DNA of 30,242 bases, taken from NCBI GenBank assembly GCA_000226015.1, contig JH153279.1, positions 7,558-37,799 of the forward strand, read 5' to 3'. This DNA is from Mnemiopsis leidyi. Taxonomy: Eukaryota; Ctenophora; Tentaculata; Lobata; Bolinopsidae. Below, one piece after another: positions 10,483-21,694 of the stretch (position 1 is the stretch's first letter; each line of letters opens with the position of its first letter). A model generated the notes under the pieces. The model saw nothing but the letters and a program-made list of their open reading frames with translations, was not told where the DNA came from and ran no database searches. A program made the position numbers and the translations under genes.

Positions 10483-13400
10483 TCAGGATGCACTGAAGCT
10501 CATCGTTGATAACATCTGGCCGATCTTCTGGTCGTTGGTGTGGATGTTACATTTCATCGTGTTGATCTTGTTGATCTGTAATGATGTTGGTTGGTAGGTG
10601 GTAGCAAGAAAGAGTTAACCAGTTTGATAGTTAAATGAGATGTTAGCAGGCAGTATATTTAGAGTATGTAAAGCTCAGTTACTCTAGTCTCTAACTGTAA
10701 ACAGAGGTTAGTTTTCAAATTAGGATTTATCAAAAACCGAGCTCTCACCATGTCGATAATCTGTTGTTCGGTGTCTTCTAGCTGGTCTCTTAAAGGTTCT
10801 AGAGTTTTCTCCATGTGACTGAAATAGTTTATGGTCGATTAGTTGATTTAGTGTTATCAATTCTGACAGGGCTTTGAAAACCTTGACTTTCAGTTTGAAA
10901 AACAATGTCTAAAGTCACCTCTCTTCAGCTTTGATAGCCGTCTCGTGGTACTTGTTCTCTGATCTCCAAGTTTCAAGTTCTTTCTGCATACTGTCAAGAT
11001 CTTCTTGGAGATAGTCTAGCACTTTCCCGAGGGGTGCTGCACTGCTGGCCAACGTCTGGATCCCAGATCTTAGTTGATCAATCTAAGGGTAGAGATATTT
11101 AATTTTTGTTGGCTGACTTTCAAATTTAGCGCCACATTAACGTATGACCTTGAAAACTGAGTGATACGTTAGTTATTGAACAAAATGTAGGAGCTCAATA
11201 AAGTAATTTACGTTCAGCGCGCAACGCGCGCGGTCTCTTTTTGCTACACTGACCGCTGACAAAGTTTTCTTTTCTTACAAATAAGCTCAAAATTTCGAGG
11301 CGTTGCTTAGCGATACAGCATTGCCATTATTAGTCTATCAGGTGTCAGTTGCTAGGAGAAGCTAATTTAGCAGCTTCATAAGCCCATGAACGTATATTAT
11401 AATAGTTTAAGTGTACGTGGTATTCAGGATATATTATCCAATTATCCACTCATTATTTTCCACCCGAAATTCAGGACATGCAAATTTATGTTGGTGTTAA
11501 GTCAAAAGCGTCAGTGGAAGCGAGATTTTCGATTTTTGAAAAGCATGGCGCTTTCGGAGCGGTAAGCGCTCTATGTGAGCTTACCAACTTTTAAATGGAA
11601 CAGGGCCGGGAACATACTTCATGTTTCATGAAAAATTTTTGAGGACAGCTCAAGATGATAGACGTTAAGCAATAAATCAAGAGCTTGTAGTGAAATGTTA
11701 TGTATAGTGTGCTCCGTTTTGTGATAGACATAATTATATTTTCAGTGTGATCATGAACACAGTGTATGTTCGAAAGCTTACAAATAGTCACTGAAACATG
11801 AGCGTTTCATTTGGTACAATACTTCGATTCATATTTTGTAGAAGTGTCTTCAGTCAGGGTTTTACCTCTTTCTTAGTCATAGCTCGCTCCTTCTGTCTGG
11901 CTGCCTGGCTCATTATTGGTCCTCTGTCATCCTGAAAAGAAAACAACCTCTTAAGGGACAATTTCTAGCTTCCAATGAGGCGTTATTCATGGATTATAAA
12001 AGTCCACTGTGAAACTCATGTAGCCTGAACTGACCTGCTTCTCAGGACCAGTGTATTGTTTCTGAGAGTCAATGATCTTCTGGACAAGGCCCCCGTGTTG
12101 TCCGCCGCCGCCGCCAGTGCCGCCCATGATAACGGGCTGTTTGATGGCGGCCGTTTCCTCCGGCTCTTCATTGACAAACATCTCGTCTTCATCATCTTGC
12201 TGATTTTGTGTGTCCACAATAATCCCCGCTGGGGGTCTTCCTGAACCTTCCCTGCAATGTCACGTGTAAGTGTAATGTCACGTGAAAGTGTAATATCACG
12301 TGTAAGTTAAATGTCACCTGTAAGTGTAATGTCACGTGTAATTGTAATGTCACGTGTAAGAGTAATGTCACGTGTAAGTGTAATGTCAAATGTAAGTGTA
12401 ATGTCACGTGTAAGTGTAATATCACCTGTAAGTGTAATGTCACGTGTAAGTGTAATGTCACGTGTAAGTGTAATGTCACGTGTAAGTGTAATGTCACGTG
12501 TAAGTGTAATGTCACGTGTAAGTGTAATATCACGTGTAAGTGTAATGTCACGTGTAAGTGTAATGTCACGTGTAAGTGTAATGTCACGTGTAAGTGTAAT
12601 ATCACGTGTAAGTGTAATGTCACGTGTAAGTTAAATATCACATGTAAGTGTAATGTCACGTGTGAGTGTAATGTCACGTGTAAGTGTAATGTCAACTGTG
12701 AGTGTAATGTCACGTGTGAGTGTAATGTCAACTGTAAGTGTAATGTCACGTGTAAGTGTAATATCACGTGTAAATGTTATGTGACGTTTGAGTGTAATGT
12801 CATGTTTACACTCACATACTCAAAAAAGGGATAAAAAAGAACAACAGTTACCTTATAAAACTCAACAAAAAACTTTAACACATTTTAAAGTAGAGTTAGA
12901 CAAGTATTCACAAACCTGGCGGCAATCTCCTCAGAGGATTCTTCCTCCCGCTTTTTAATTCTGGGAGGTGCGGGCCGGGCGCTGGTGGGCCGCTCTCTTC
13001 GTTTTCTGACAAAATTGTAATGTTATTATTATGATTTATATGGTTGGAGAAGAAAGAAAAAAGGAAATGAGAAACCTCAATTTTGAACAATATTCATTAT
13101 CACGAATTCCCAGAAGTACATAAAATGAAAATACGCTTACCCAGCGACTATGGGAACAGCAGGTTCACTTGTAGTTGCTCCAACGACTGCCTCAGCATAC
13201 GTTGGTTTGGATTCAAATCCTGAAATTATAATTTTTGTTTTAAATTTTTATTAGGAGTATTGCATTGTTTGAGATGTGATGAACACGCAACTTTAAAATA
13301 ACATAAATTCGACTGTACGATGATATTATACTGTGTAGTTACGAGACCTAAACTAGAAACCATACAAATCAAACAGGGAAATCTAAATATTTAATCTTGA

Positions 13401-16400
13401 TAAACTAAATTATTATTTACACATTATTCTAAAAACACATCTTTCGATGAAACACGTCCAACTCCAAATGCAAATTATCATTTTAAAGGTACACATAGTT
13501 TTCAACTTTAAGACCGATTGTGACTGATATGAAACACTCCAACTACAAACGCAGCTACAACAAAAAATGGAGCACCCATAGCGAACACCTCACTAAAACT
13601 AAATCTAGTCAGAAGCGCTCCACCGGCTATAGGCCCGACAAAGGCCCCCATATTATACGCCACATTGACTGAGTTTAAAGCGACAGACATGGCCTGCTGA
13701 CTGTCCACAACGTCAGTCAGAGATCCAGCTGACAGTGTCAGAGAGTTGAGTTGTATAGCGCAGCTCCAGATCAGGAGACAGTTGAAGGCAGTGATGGAGA
13801 CGGGTAGTTTGTACTGGTCAGGGAGGTGGAGGATAGATACGGGTCCAATGAGAGGGAGACACACACCACAACCCAACAGACCTACCACCAGGCAGACTAT
13901 AGTCAGATTTGACCAGCGTTCTCGGAGGAGACCCAACACAGCAGCTGATAGGAAGTAGACAACACCACCCATCCCTAGCAGGAACCCTCCGAACTGGAGA
14001 GACTTGGAGAAAATTGTAGAGTAGAACTCGGTGATAATACCCTCGCCATACACCATACATCCTCCTATACATACCATGGGACACCAGCAGTACACTATCA
14101 TGTTACGTGAGAGGTAGAGCAGATACGTATCTCGAGTTGAAGTGTTAGGACTCTCCCCCGCTTCTCCGAATTGGCGGGGATAACAGCACGATAATATCAC
14201 CACGACAACTAATATCGCCGCTCCCGACGCAGCCATAGAGTGTGGAAACCCGAACTTGGCATCGAGCCAAGATCCGATGTAGGCTCCGCCTGCTTGTCCG
14301 GCAGAGTTGAAAATTTCCCACAAAGTGGAAGATGTTGAAACATTTCCACGTAGATGGTCAGTTATTCCAACAGCAGTTTTGTTGTTGATCAGGAAAAGTG
14401 TAGCGCCGCTAACAAACCTGGCTAAGACAGCCAGATAGAGGTAATAGTGAGGGACTGTCACTGAGAAGTAGAAGGAGCAGAACGCAGCTGAGTTTATAAC
14501 ACCGGTAATTAGGAAATATATGGTTGTGTTTAGACGGTTCATGGCCGGCTGGATCAGCAGGACCAGGAGAGAGGAAGCTGGCCAGGCTGCCACGATAACC
14601 GTGGCTTGTGTCGTGGAGAGACCTAGTTTCAGAGACTCGGGAACCAAGACAGCGAGAGGAATTGTCTGTATCAGTCCCAGAGTTAGAGATATCGCGGAGA
14701 GGATGATTGTTTTCAGGAGGTTAGGACGGCGTGGTGGAGATACGGATCTACCGCGTTGTATAAGTGGTGTACGGACTGTCGGCTGGTCTGATCTGCCACT
14801 TTCAGGATCACTGCTGGAACTAGCCATTGTTTGATCTAGACGTGTACTTTTCGGTAATAAAAAGCAAGATTTATATCAGGAGCAAGCAGAGTATAGAGTG
14901 ATGCAAAAGAAAACTGACATATGTCCAAAGATAGTATCTAGCCATTCAAAAAATACTACCAGCATAAGGACTGGGTCATGTTGCAATATATGTATCAGGC
15001 AGTTGAAGTAGAGAAATAAGAAGTTCAATATCACATGCCAGAAAAAAGCTTTGAAATGCAACCCAAATTTCGGACACAACGCTTATCTTGAATACATGAT
15101 ACAAGAGCAAATTCCAAGGCAATAGAATCCACAGAACAGGCCAAGTGAAAAGATGAAATATTTCGATGTTATATTTGAAGTATTAATGTAAGTGTAACTG
15201 TTGAGCTCGTGAAACCACTGAACTACCTAACACCAATAATCGTAACATTTTTCTGTGTTAGTGGATCTGTTGGTCAGGGTTTCAGCAAATACGACGAGTT
15301 TAAGACGGTTTACCTGCCAGTAAAATAGCAGTAAAGCACTGTATAGTGTATAGTTCCTTCAGGTACCTACTATACCCATTACAAGATAAAGTTGGCAAAA
15401 ACATACATACTTCCTACAACAAATGAACTTATAAAGCAGAAAAACAGTAATCTTGTTCATGTATAAGTGTATTCTGTGTACTATACTGAGTTATACACTT
15501 CACCCTGTAGAATGTACAGTCGGTGCTTACATTACAATATGCAGTTTGTACTGTGGAAAGCCGAAAGGGCACAATAAACAATATAATACATTGTACATTG
15601 TCCGATTACAACATCATTATGCATTGTAATTATTAGGTATCATTATATGTCAAGTGTTAAGTGTAAAAGTACACGTACGATGTATATCAATGTATATATA
15701 ATGTATATCAAAGCAAAATAGATGCAGTGGGGTGATAAGTGAAAGCAGGGTAAACCAAACTATCCTATAATGAAATTTGAATGTTCTGTTTCCTTTCTTG
15801 AATACAGAAATCCTAGTGCCCAAATCTAATTCCTATTATCGCAACAACGAAAGCTCGCTGACAGAGATAGCAATCTGAAATTCAGCGGGAAGGCGATATA
15901 CTTGCCTTATTTGGAGAAAATTACGTTTCGTTTTTATGTAGGTATCGCTCACCATGAAACCTTGTAACAAAGTAACGAGGAGGGTAGAAAAAAGCTTTGA
16001 ACATTCAAAATCGTTGTGACACGGCCGCTGGCGCTACGTTAAGTCGTACACGTCATCATTATTCATTATACGATGTATTGGAACGTCGATCATCATTACA
16101 TCGTAAAGGTAAGGATCAAATAGCGCGTATGACGTCAAGCATTCTGTTAGTGCGTCAGTGAATAATTTTAAGTGGTTATAAGCCAGGGCGATCTCAAGCT
16201 CTAATGGAAACTGAAGGTAATAATCTTATATGACTTCAATATAACTTCCATTTTCCAGCCGCTTTTATAAACATGGGGAAATAAGTGACCAATATGACAG
16301 ACTATCACTATGTAACAGTTTTTCTAACTTGCATGACTACGGCAAATAAAAGATTTTTGACCGTTCTTTAATCATGCTTTCTCAAATCTGAATATTGCCC

Positions 16401-19381
16401 ATCAACGTCTCATCATACACATGTACCGTAGAGTACAGGAATCATCATCACGAGTCACGACAAGAATAATTGACCGTCACAAAATCAAGAAGCGTACATG
16501 ATCATTACAGTAAGACCTGCAGAGCGATATTTGCGGTTATGCGGACGTCCGGCGGACGGAGCACGACGATGTCTACCGGATTTAGCCCGGACATGGACCT
16601 CCTCAACTCCTGGGTAACGACACGGTTAAAAAACACTGATCTAACTATCTGACTGCATTAGAGGAAATAGGTAGGCGGCAGGAAATTGGGTGTTACACGT
16701 AAATAAGTAGTACCTGCATCTGCTGCGTTAGGAGGTTCGGGTCTTCTCCGCGCTCCTTTAGCTGAAGAAGGTCGGGGTATCCTGGCGGGGGCATCGTCCT
16801 CGTGGAACCCATTTGTGAGGGGAGCTCCATCTTCACCGTCCCCGGCATCCTGAAACGTAACTGTACTTCAGAGTGAAACTATCACCGCTTTTAAATCTAT
16901 TGAACTATAAGTTGTAGTCAATTGACACCTTGTGATTTGTAGTACAAATGATTTGTATATTTAGACGGAATGGAAAATGATTTTGTCGCAACATTTTTGT
17001 AGTGTATAAGTAGGAATACAAAAACTCTTTAGAAACCTGTTGTGAGGCTGGCTCATCTGCAGCAGCTGGACTGGGTTCAGCCGCAGCAGCTGCGGATGCT
17101 GCTGCAGCAGCCGCATTTGCTGTTGCTTCTTCTTCTTTTCGTCGCTTTTCCTCCTCCTCCGCCTCTTTTCTTCGCCGCCTCTCTTCCTTTTCTCTGGCTC
17201 GCTCTTTTTCTTTCCTTCTCTCTTCCGACGAATCTTTCTTATCGTCAGCTTTTTGAGTTCTTCCCTTTTTCTCATCCCGACTTCGTTCTCTTCTTCCTCT
17301 TTCAGGGCGTTCCTTGGAGCCTCGTTCCTTTGAGGATCCGCTCACCCTTTCCTTTGATCGTTCTTTTGAACCAACACGCTCTTTGGATTTTGAGCTGTCT
17401 CGTTCTTTACTGGCTTTTGCCTTTCTCTCGCCGTCCTTGTCTTTGGACCTCCTTTCTTTGCTTCTGTTGCCGTCCTTGCTGACGTTGGGGAAAGATTTAT
17501 CACACTTTTTATGGAGGGTCTAGTCGATATTTGCAGGAGAGAATTGTAAATTGATCATAACTCCTCTCTTAAATAGCTCCAGACAACAATGGAGCTATGG
17601 GCGGGGGGGGGGGGGGTCGAACGTTACTTTTGTTATTCAAAAAGGTTGAACCCCCCGCTATCAAGGTTATACTCAGACCTATATACACTTAGGATCCGCC
17701 CTGTACTCACTTAGGCTTAGCTCCTATATTATTGGATATTATAATGTTGCAATTCTCTCAATGTCCTATAGTAAAGAGTGCTGTTTAATAGCTTATCCCT
17801 AAATGAATCAATTTCAGGAACAATTGTATTTGTTACACATTCTCTCTTTTATCACTAAACAAATAAACTTACTCTGATTTTTTACCAGGTTTTTCGCCCT
17901 TTTTCACGCGTTTAACAACCTCGTTATCAGCCTGAAATAGATTTCACTAAGAAACGTTCAAACATCTTAACTGAATGATCGGATAATTGTTTATGAGTCA
18001 CATAAGAAACTGAGTTTAACGTGGTTTTTGTTATTCTCTTCTTGGCTCGAGTGTTAGACATAGGATTTAAATAGGAATTCATCTATTAAAATCCTATGTC
18101 TATCACTCGAGTCAAGAGGAGAAGAACAAAAACCACGTTGAACTCAGATTTCACTACTTTGATCTAATATCACTGAAAATAAATACCTTTAATGGGACCC
18201 TTTTAAAGAACGTTCTATTCCGGCAAGACAGTCAAAATATGTATCTTATCAACCAATAATAAGTGTGGTTTAGAGTAAAATAAAACATACCCCTTTAGCT
18301 GCACATCGTCCGAGATACTGCAGAAATTCATTTGTTCTTTCCGCTTCCTGCCCGGCAATTATTTTTGACGGTCGAACAGAAAGTTGAGATCCAATAGCTA
18401 TTCCTGGTGATAGAAAATTTGCTTTAAAAACTTAGCCAACTTAGGACCTTATTCTTAGTAACAATTTAAAAACTTTTGAAATCACTTTATACTATCGTTT
18501 TCTGTGAATTATTACTGATTTCTTGATGTCGAATAATGCCTATATCTTATGCAAATTATAAAGCTAGCGCTTTGCTGTCTTAGCTTTGTCAAAAACGAGT
18601 CTAAGCTTATACTCATTACAACACATTGCAGCCTTTAGTAGACAATGAGCGAACATCAAATGACAGATGTTCGATAACATTTGGTCACGTGACCAAGTAA
18701 GCATGTGACAAAGATGGTCACGAGGTTGGACATGCACGATTATTACACGCCGTGACGCTCTTTAGATGAGCTTACAGATCGATATGTAGTTTGTGTGTGT
18801 GTGACCAACCTACTGCATCTATCGCTTTTTGTAGGAAGACTATCTTCTGCTCTTTATCCTGAAGAAATGTGATAGTAATGAACTGTGGGAAAATTCTGCA
18901 TCTATATTATGTGGGATGTGAAATATAGATTCCATGGAAAGAGCATTAAAAATATATTATAAAGCGGTTAAACTGATTTAATTTTCCACTCTTTAAGGAA
19001 AGTGTTTATTAAACCCAGGCTGAAACTCTTACTTTGACGTTGGCGGAAACTTTTTCATGGTCCTCAAATAATCCTTCGAGAAAACCAGTACTTTTTATTA
19101 CCTGGGAAAATAGATTTATTTTAAACAATAAATATTTTAACTGTTCAAACTACATAGAACTTTTAACTGTTTTCATATTCAAATATGTATCGATTTATGG
19201 AGCACGGTCACAACTTTATTGAGCTATAAATGTTACATTATAGTTGAAAACAAACCTCTGAAATAATATCATGAAGGTATCTGAAGGGGGGTTTCGATAA
19301 TAGTTTCTCAGTAAGAGGAGGCTTTTTTATTACTTTTCCTAGCGAATCTTGCGTCTTTTTGATGATAGCTGCGTCCACCAT
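10483..19381 (-). CDS. TRAF3IP1: Intraflagellar transport protein IFT54 (TRAF3IP1/MIP-T3)
   Basis: IFT54 is a subunit of the IFT-B complex that carries cargo along ciliary microtubules. Exons (high to low): 19381-19256, 19101-19033, 18858-18810, 18403-18291, 17931-17873, 17478-17037, 16849-16714, probable 16609-16517, 13219-13141, 13005-12916, 12251-12035, 11931-11866, 11082-10919, 10818-10749, 10575-10483. All phases match; 621 aa with the probable exon, 590 without. The N-terminal CH-like domain is unmistakable ([20 protein letters not shown], residues 21-40; [20 protein letters not shown]). Next come a Lys/Glu/Arg-rich linker, a poly-Ala stretch, RIPRPSSAK and [15 protein letters not shown] segments, [14 protein letters not shown], and the C-terminal coiled coil ([20 protein letters not shown], about residues 514-620). 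Introns hold a nested transporter gene, a minisatellite, a 14-base G run and a fold-back palindrome. No convincing X-box was seen upstream of the ATG. Confidence 0.97.
12252..12804. repeat. 18-bp CACGTG minisatellite, about 30 units
   Basis: Tandem copies of TGTAATGTCACGTGTAAG fill most of the 664-nt IFT54 intron between exons 13005-12916 and 12251-12035. Variants include TAATATCACG, TCACCTG and TCAACTG. Most units keep the palindromic CACGTG. On the minus (sense) strand the last unit reads CTTACACGTGACATTGCAG, so a slightly mutated unit supplies the splice acceptor. The 191-codon (-) and 107-codon (+) frames here are artefacts of the 18-bp period. Confidence 0.97.
13508..14827 (-). CDS. Major facilitator superfamily transporter, SLC18B1-like, nested in an IFT54 intron
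   Basis: An intact single-exon frame of 439 residues lies wholly inside one IFT54 intron, on the same strand. A Ser/Arg/Pro-rich cytosolic N-terminus (1-36) precedes about twelve hydrophobic segments in two six-helix halves, with a hydrophilic central loop around 218-236 ([13 protein letters not shown]). Helix 1 is about 37-62 and the last about 415-433. MFS-style Gly-rich packing motifs are visible: [19 protein letters not shown] (170-188) and [16 protein letters not shown] (391-406), whose placement resembles the SLC18 vesicular amine/polyamine transporter group, especially SLC18B1. This predicts a proton-coupled organic-cation transporter in a vesicle membrane, but the substrate is inference. 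All neighbours except the 175-residue frame have introns, so the lack of introns suggests retroposition; no poly(A) tract or target duplication is obvious. Another MFS family remains possible. Confidence 0.9.
   Translation of the reverse strand: MASSSSDPESGRSDQPTVRTPLIQRGRSVSPPRRPNLLKTIILSAISLTLGLIQTIPLAVLVPESLKLGLSTTQATVIVAAWPASSLLVLLIQPAMNRLNTTIYFLITGVINSAAFCSFYFSVTVPHYYLYLAVLARFVSGATLFLINNKTAVGITDHLRGNVSTSSTLWEIFNSAGQAGGAYIGSWLDAKFGFPHSMAASGAAILVVVVILSCCYPRQFGEAGESPNTSTRDTYLLYLSRNMIVYCWCPMVCIGGCMVYGEGIITEFYSTIFSKSLQFGGFLLGMGGVVYFLSAAVLGLLRERWSNLTIVCLVVGLLGCGVCLPLIGPVSILHLPDQYKLPVSITAFNCLLIWSCAIQLNSLTLSAGSLTDVVDSQQAMSVALNSVNVAYNMGAFVGPIAGGALLTRFSFSEVFAMGAPFFVVAAFVVGVFHISHNRS
14828..16516. 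other. IFT54 intron sequence upstream of the nested transporter
   Basis: This is the putative promoter side of the nested transporter. It is AT-rich with short ATGTATATCA-type simple repeats near 15680-15715. No convincing gene was seen in either strand. A TATA-like or X-box motif could not be assigned with confidence. Confidence 0.4.
16517..16609 (-). other. Probable 93-nt cassette exon of IFT54
   Basis: GC-rich island within an AT-rich intron. On the minus strand it is bounded by TTACCCAG/GA and GCAG/GTCTTA. It starts and ends in phase 1, matching the flanking exons, and is open for 31 codons with basic, Pro/Ser-containing content ([13 protein letters not shown]) similar to the neighbouring linker. 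Symmetry means it could be skipped without frame change. A plus-strand frame overlaps it but lacks better support. Confidence 0.6.
17603..17616. repeat. Run of 14 G
   Basis: Homopolymer in the IFT54 intron between exons 17931-17873 and 17478-17037 (C-run on the sense strand). It lies upstream of the large Lys/Glu-rich exon. Length is likely polymorphic or prone to sequencing error. Confidence 0.95.
18006..18152. repeat. Fold-back palindrome, two ~69-bp arms with 8-bp loop
   Basis: Left arm 18006-18074 and right arm 18083-18152 are near-perfect reverse complements (about 7 differences and a small indel), separated by GAATTCAT. Core shared stretches are ACGTGGTTTTTGTT, CTCGAGTG and AGACATAGGATT. 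It lies in the IFT54 intron between exons 18403-18291 and 17931-17873. It is either a short MITE or fold-back transposon, or an intronic long-hairpin RNA source. Confidence 0.9.
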
Positions 19382-20453
19382 TACATTACAGAAATCGTTC
19401 AGTGTATCATATCACCACATAGCTCATGCTGTAAGAAATTATGAACATTACAAAACATGTAAAGGCTTAGAGCACTGAGTACTGAGCATCTATTAAGAAC
19501 GGGGTCACAAAAATCCTCCAGGGGAGTGTGCCATTAAACTTGATACATATTAGAAAGTAAATTTCGTAACAAGTAAGTCATTACATTGCGTCGCATCAAC
19601 GGTTCACGAAAAGGAGACTACGGAAAAGTTATTCGATTTCGATAAATTATGGTGCTGTGGCCTGTGGCCTGACAACTAAAAGGTGGAAGGTATCGTTAAG
19701 ATTTTTTATCACATACTTATTTTAATTCGGACACTCCAACAGCCACATGTTACACAAGTGTAACGGCCAATTACAGGAGGCCGAATGTACAATTATACAT
19801 AATATTAAAACGAGGCTTTAAGTGAATGAAAACTCAATCTCACTTTGGGAGTTGGGACAACATTTTTGTTAATTAACAACGGTTATTACTTCAATGGAGT
19901 TTAATAGCTGTGTACCTATGTGCAATATTACTTATCACTTGATAAATGCACACATGCAAGAAATTAAAAGTCAAAATAGTCACAATTCGGACATAGTAAC
20001 ATTCCAAACCGATGAACACAAAGAAGCAATTAACAGCTGCATTGCCAGTTACTGACAATTCTCGTAAACGTCAAGATCACAAATGAACTTTCCCTCGACT
20101 TGAACGGAGAAGGCGAAACGCATGAAACAGCCACCTTGATAATTGTGTGCGGAGGATAAATCATCAAAATCATTTCTTGGTGCGCGCAATTTATAACCGT
20201 TAAGCTGCGCGGCGCCCTGAAAAGTTTTTGATGATCCATATTTATCATTAATTCTTGTACAGCAGCGCGCACTCTCCCGTAAGTAGGTCAGGCAACGTCT
20301 GATAAGCTGTTGTCTGACTTTGTCCGACCTTCATATGAAGCGAATAAAATTTTTGTATTGCCTGGGGACCTCAGTCTTTTCACCTAACCACGTGCTTACG
20401 CACGCTACGCGCCCGGCTACAACCAACCACGTCTCTGATGGCGCGCTCATGAA
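19382..20453. other. IFT54 upstream region
   Basis: 5' flank of IFT54. No coding frame is supported. It contains the truncated SINE at 19705-19800 and ends at the left terminus of an inverted-repeat element. GC content and CpG frequency rise from about 20200 onward. Confidence 0.4.
19705..19800 (-). mobile_element. 5'-truncated SINE copy
   Basis: About 90 bases match 21702-21793 almost exactly (shared core ACTCCAACAGCCACATGTTA), then similarity stops abruptly at 19800. On the minus strand it is the 3' part of the SINE called at 21695-22036, lacking the tRNA-like head. This is the pattern expected of 5'-truncated retroposition. Confidence 0.8.
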
Positions 20454-21010
20454 AAGGGCTCTGGTTAGAGCAACTCAGTCGTTGTTGCTTCAATCGGAGT
20501 TGCTACACGTTGCATAGCCCTGCTGCCGCGGGTCACAACGTGAGACAAAATCGGAGGGAAGCGTAGAACGAGCCTCGTAATCCCCGGTCGGGAGGGTGCG
20601 CGGACGAAACGATATTTGTCTGACGTTGGTCGAGGTGTTACCCGACCCGCACGCGGCTCGCAGCTAGAACGTTAGACGGATATAATCTCGTCAATCTGAC
20701 GTCATAAAGCTGCGAGCGAGTCGGATAATTAATTGTAGGTTGATAACCTACCGTCGCGGCCATCACGCGCTCTCACGCATTTCTGGCCTGGCGAAGAAAT
20801 TCTAGACGCGCATCGCCCGTTGAATAATTAACATTTAGCAAGAGCTTTTGAGTAAGCATTTAGCAACAGCTTTACCATTTACCGGTTTTACCAGGGGCGG
20901 GGCGGCTCTCAGTTACTTTACGGTCCCATGGGCCCTGCGCAACTAAAACTGAGGTCTCCAGACAGAATTGCAATTTAGCAATCCAGCTTCGCTCTAATCA
21001 GAGCCCTTTT
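20454..21010. mobile_element. Candidate non-autonomous DNA transposon with ~20-bp terminal inverted repeats
   Basis: The left end AAAAGGGCTCTGGTTAGAGC is the reverse complement of the right end GCTCTAATCAGAGCCCTTTT with one mismatch. The 557-bp interior is CpG-rich, has no transposase frame, and contains near-repeats of CATTTAGCAAGAGCTTT and one copy of the dispersed 24-bp motif (20671-20694). A target duplication is not evident. Confidence 0.45.
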
Positions 21011-21042
21011 GCGTGCTTGATAATTCATTGTCGAGGTGTTAC

Positions 21043-21197
21043 TTGACGAGATTATATCCGTCTAACGTCGGGTATCACCGCGACAAGGTGTTACCCGAGT
21101 ACTCGCTCGCGCGCGGCTCGCAGCATTGCTGCGTTAGAACGTTGCCAGCATTACCAATTGCTGGCGTTAGAACGTTAGACGGATATCATCTCGTCAA
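21043..21197. mobile_element. MITE-like element bounded by 24-bp inverted repeats
   Basis: TTGACGAGATTATATCCGTC at 21043 is the reverse complement of the sequence ending at 21197 (GACGGATATCATCTCGTCAA) with one mismatch. The interior has CGAGTACTCG and GCGTTAGAACG repeats. A partial extra copy of the right end follows at 21203-21220. Other copies of the terminal motif lie at 20671, 22458 and (degenerate) 23073. Confidence 0.6.
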
Positions 21198-21324
21198 CTT
21201 CAAGATATCATCTCGTCAACCGCTCCGTGTTTTGTATTGAAATTTGATTTGAATTGAAATTTAATTTGAATTCAGAATTTAATGTTTAATTCAGATTGAA
21301 AATGGGCAACGCAAGCCGCTGCCT

Positions 21325-21489
21325 ACCGGTAAAGCCCATATTGCATATGTGACTCCAAATTTGGACAGGTCGCCAGTTCGCTCACACAGGGCTATAGATG
21401 TGAGTATAAACAATAAATTGTGAGAGCGAGCTGGCGACCTGTCCGAATTTGGACATTGGAGCCGCGCGCACACATATGGGATATCCGGT
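21325..21489. repeat. Inverted repeat, ~34-bp near-perfect inner arms
   Basis: Inner arms 21353-21386 and 21420-21453 share CCAAATTTGGACAGGTCGCC (right arm with Gs and As changed at two sites). They flank an AT-rich 33-bp loop. Outer, weaker arms extend to ACCGGTAAAGCCCATAT on the left and ATATGGGATATCCGGT on the right. No coding content; probably a MITE. Confidence 0.7.
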
Positions 21490-21694
21490 GACCGACAACT
21501 AAGAACCAATCAATCCCGGTTCCCACAGGGATCACCTGACTAGATGTAATTAGTGACGTTTCATTTGTGATGTGATCCACTAGCTTTGGTGGGATTCAGG
21601 TGGATATCTGAGAACCAACTTAGGTGTTGAGGACAAGACAAGCAGGGTGAGTTATATAAGCTGTCTGTTCGGGTGACCGACGACTTCACCACAT

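Noticed and set aside
12192-12767. 191-codon minus and 107-codon plus repetitive frames (LHLHVT, SRVSVM)
   Set aside because: Artefact of the 18-bp intronic minisatellite; overlaps real IFT54 exon only at its end.
16905-17523. Several plus-strand frames rich in Leu/Phe/Ser opposite the Lys/Glu-rich exon
   Set aside because: They are antisense shadows of IFT54 exon 17478-17037.
19630-19690. Possible degenerate X-box (GTTGTCAGGCCAC on the minus strand) upstream of IFT54
   Set aside because: Too many differences from the consensus compared with the clear sites in the RRM array.
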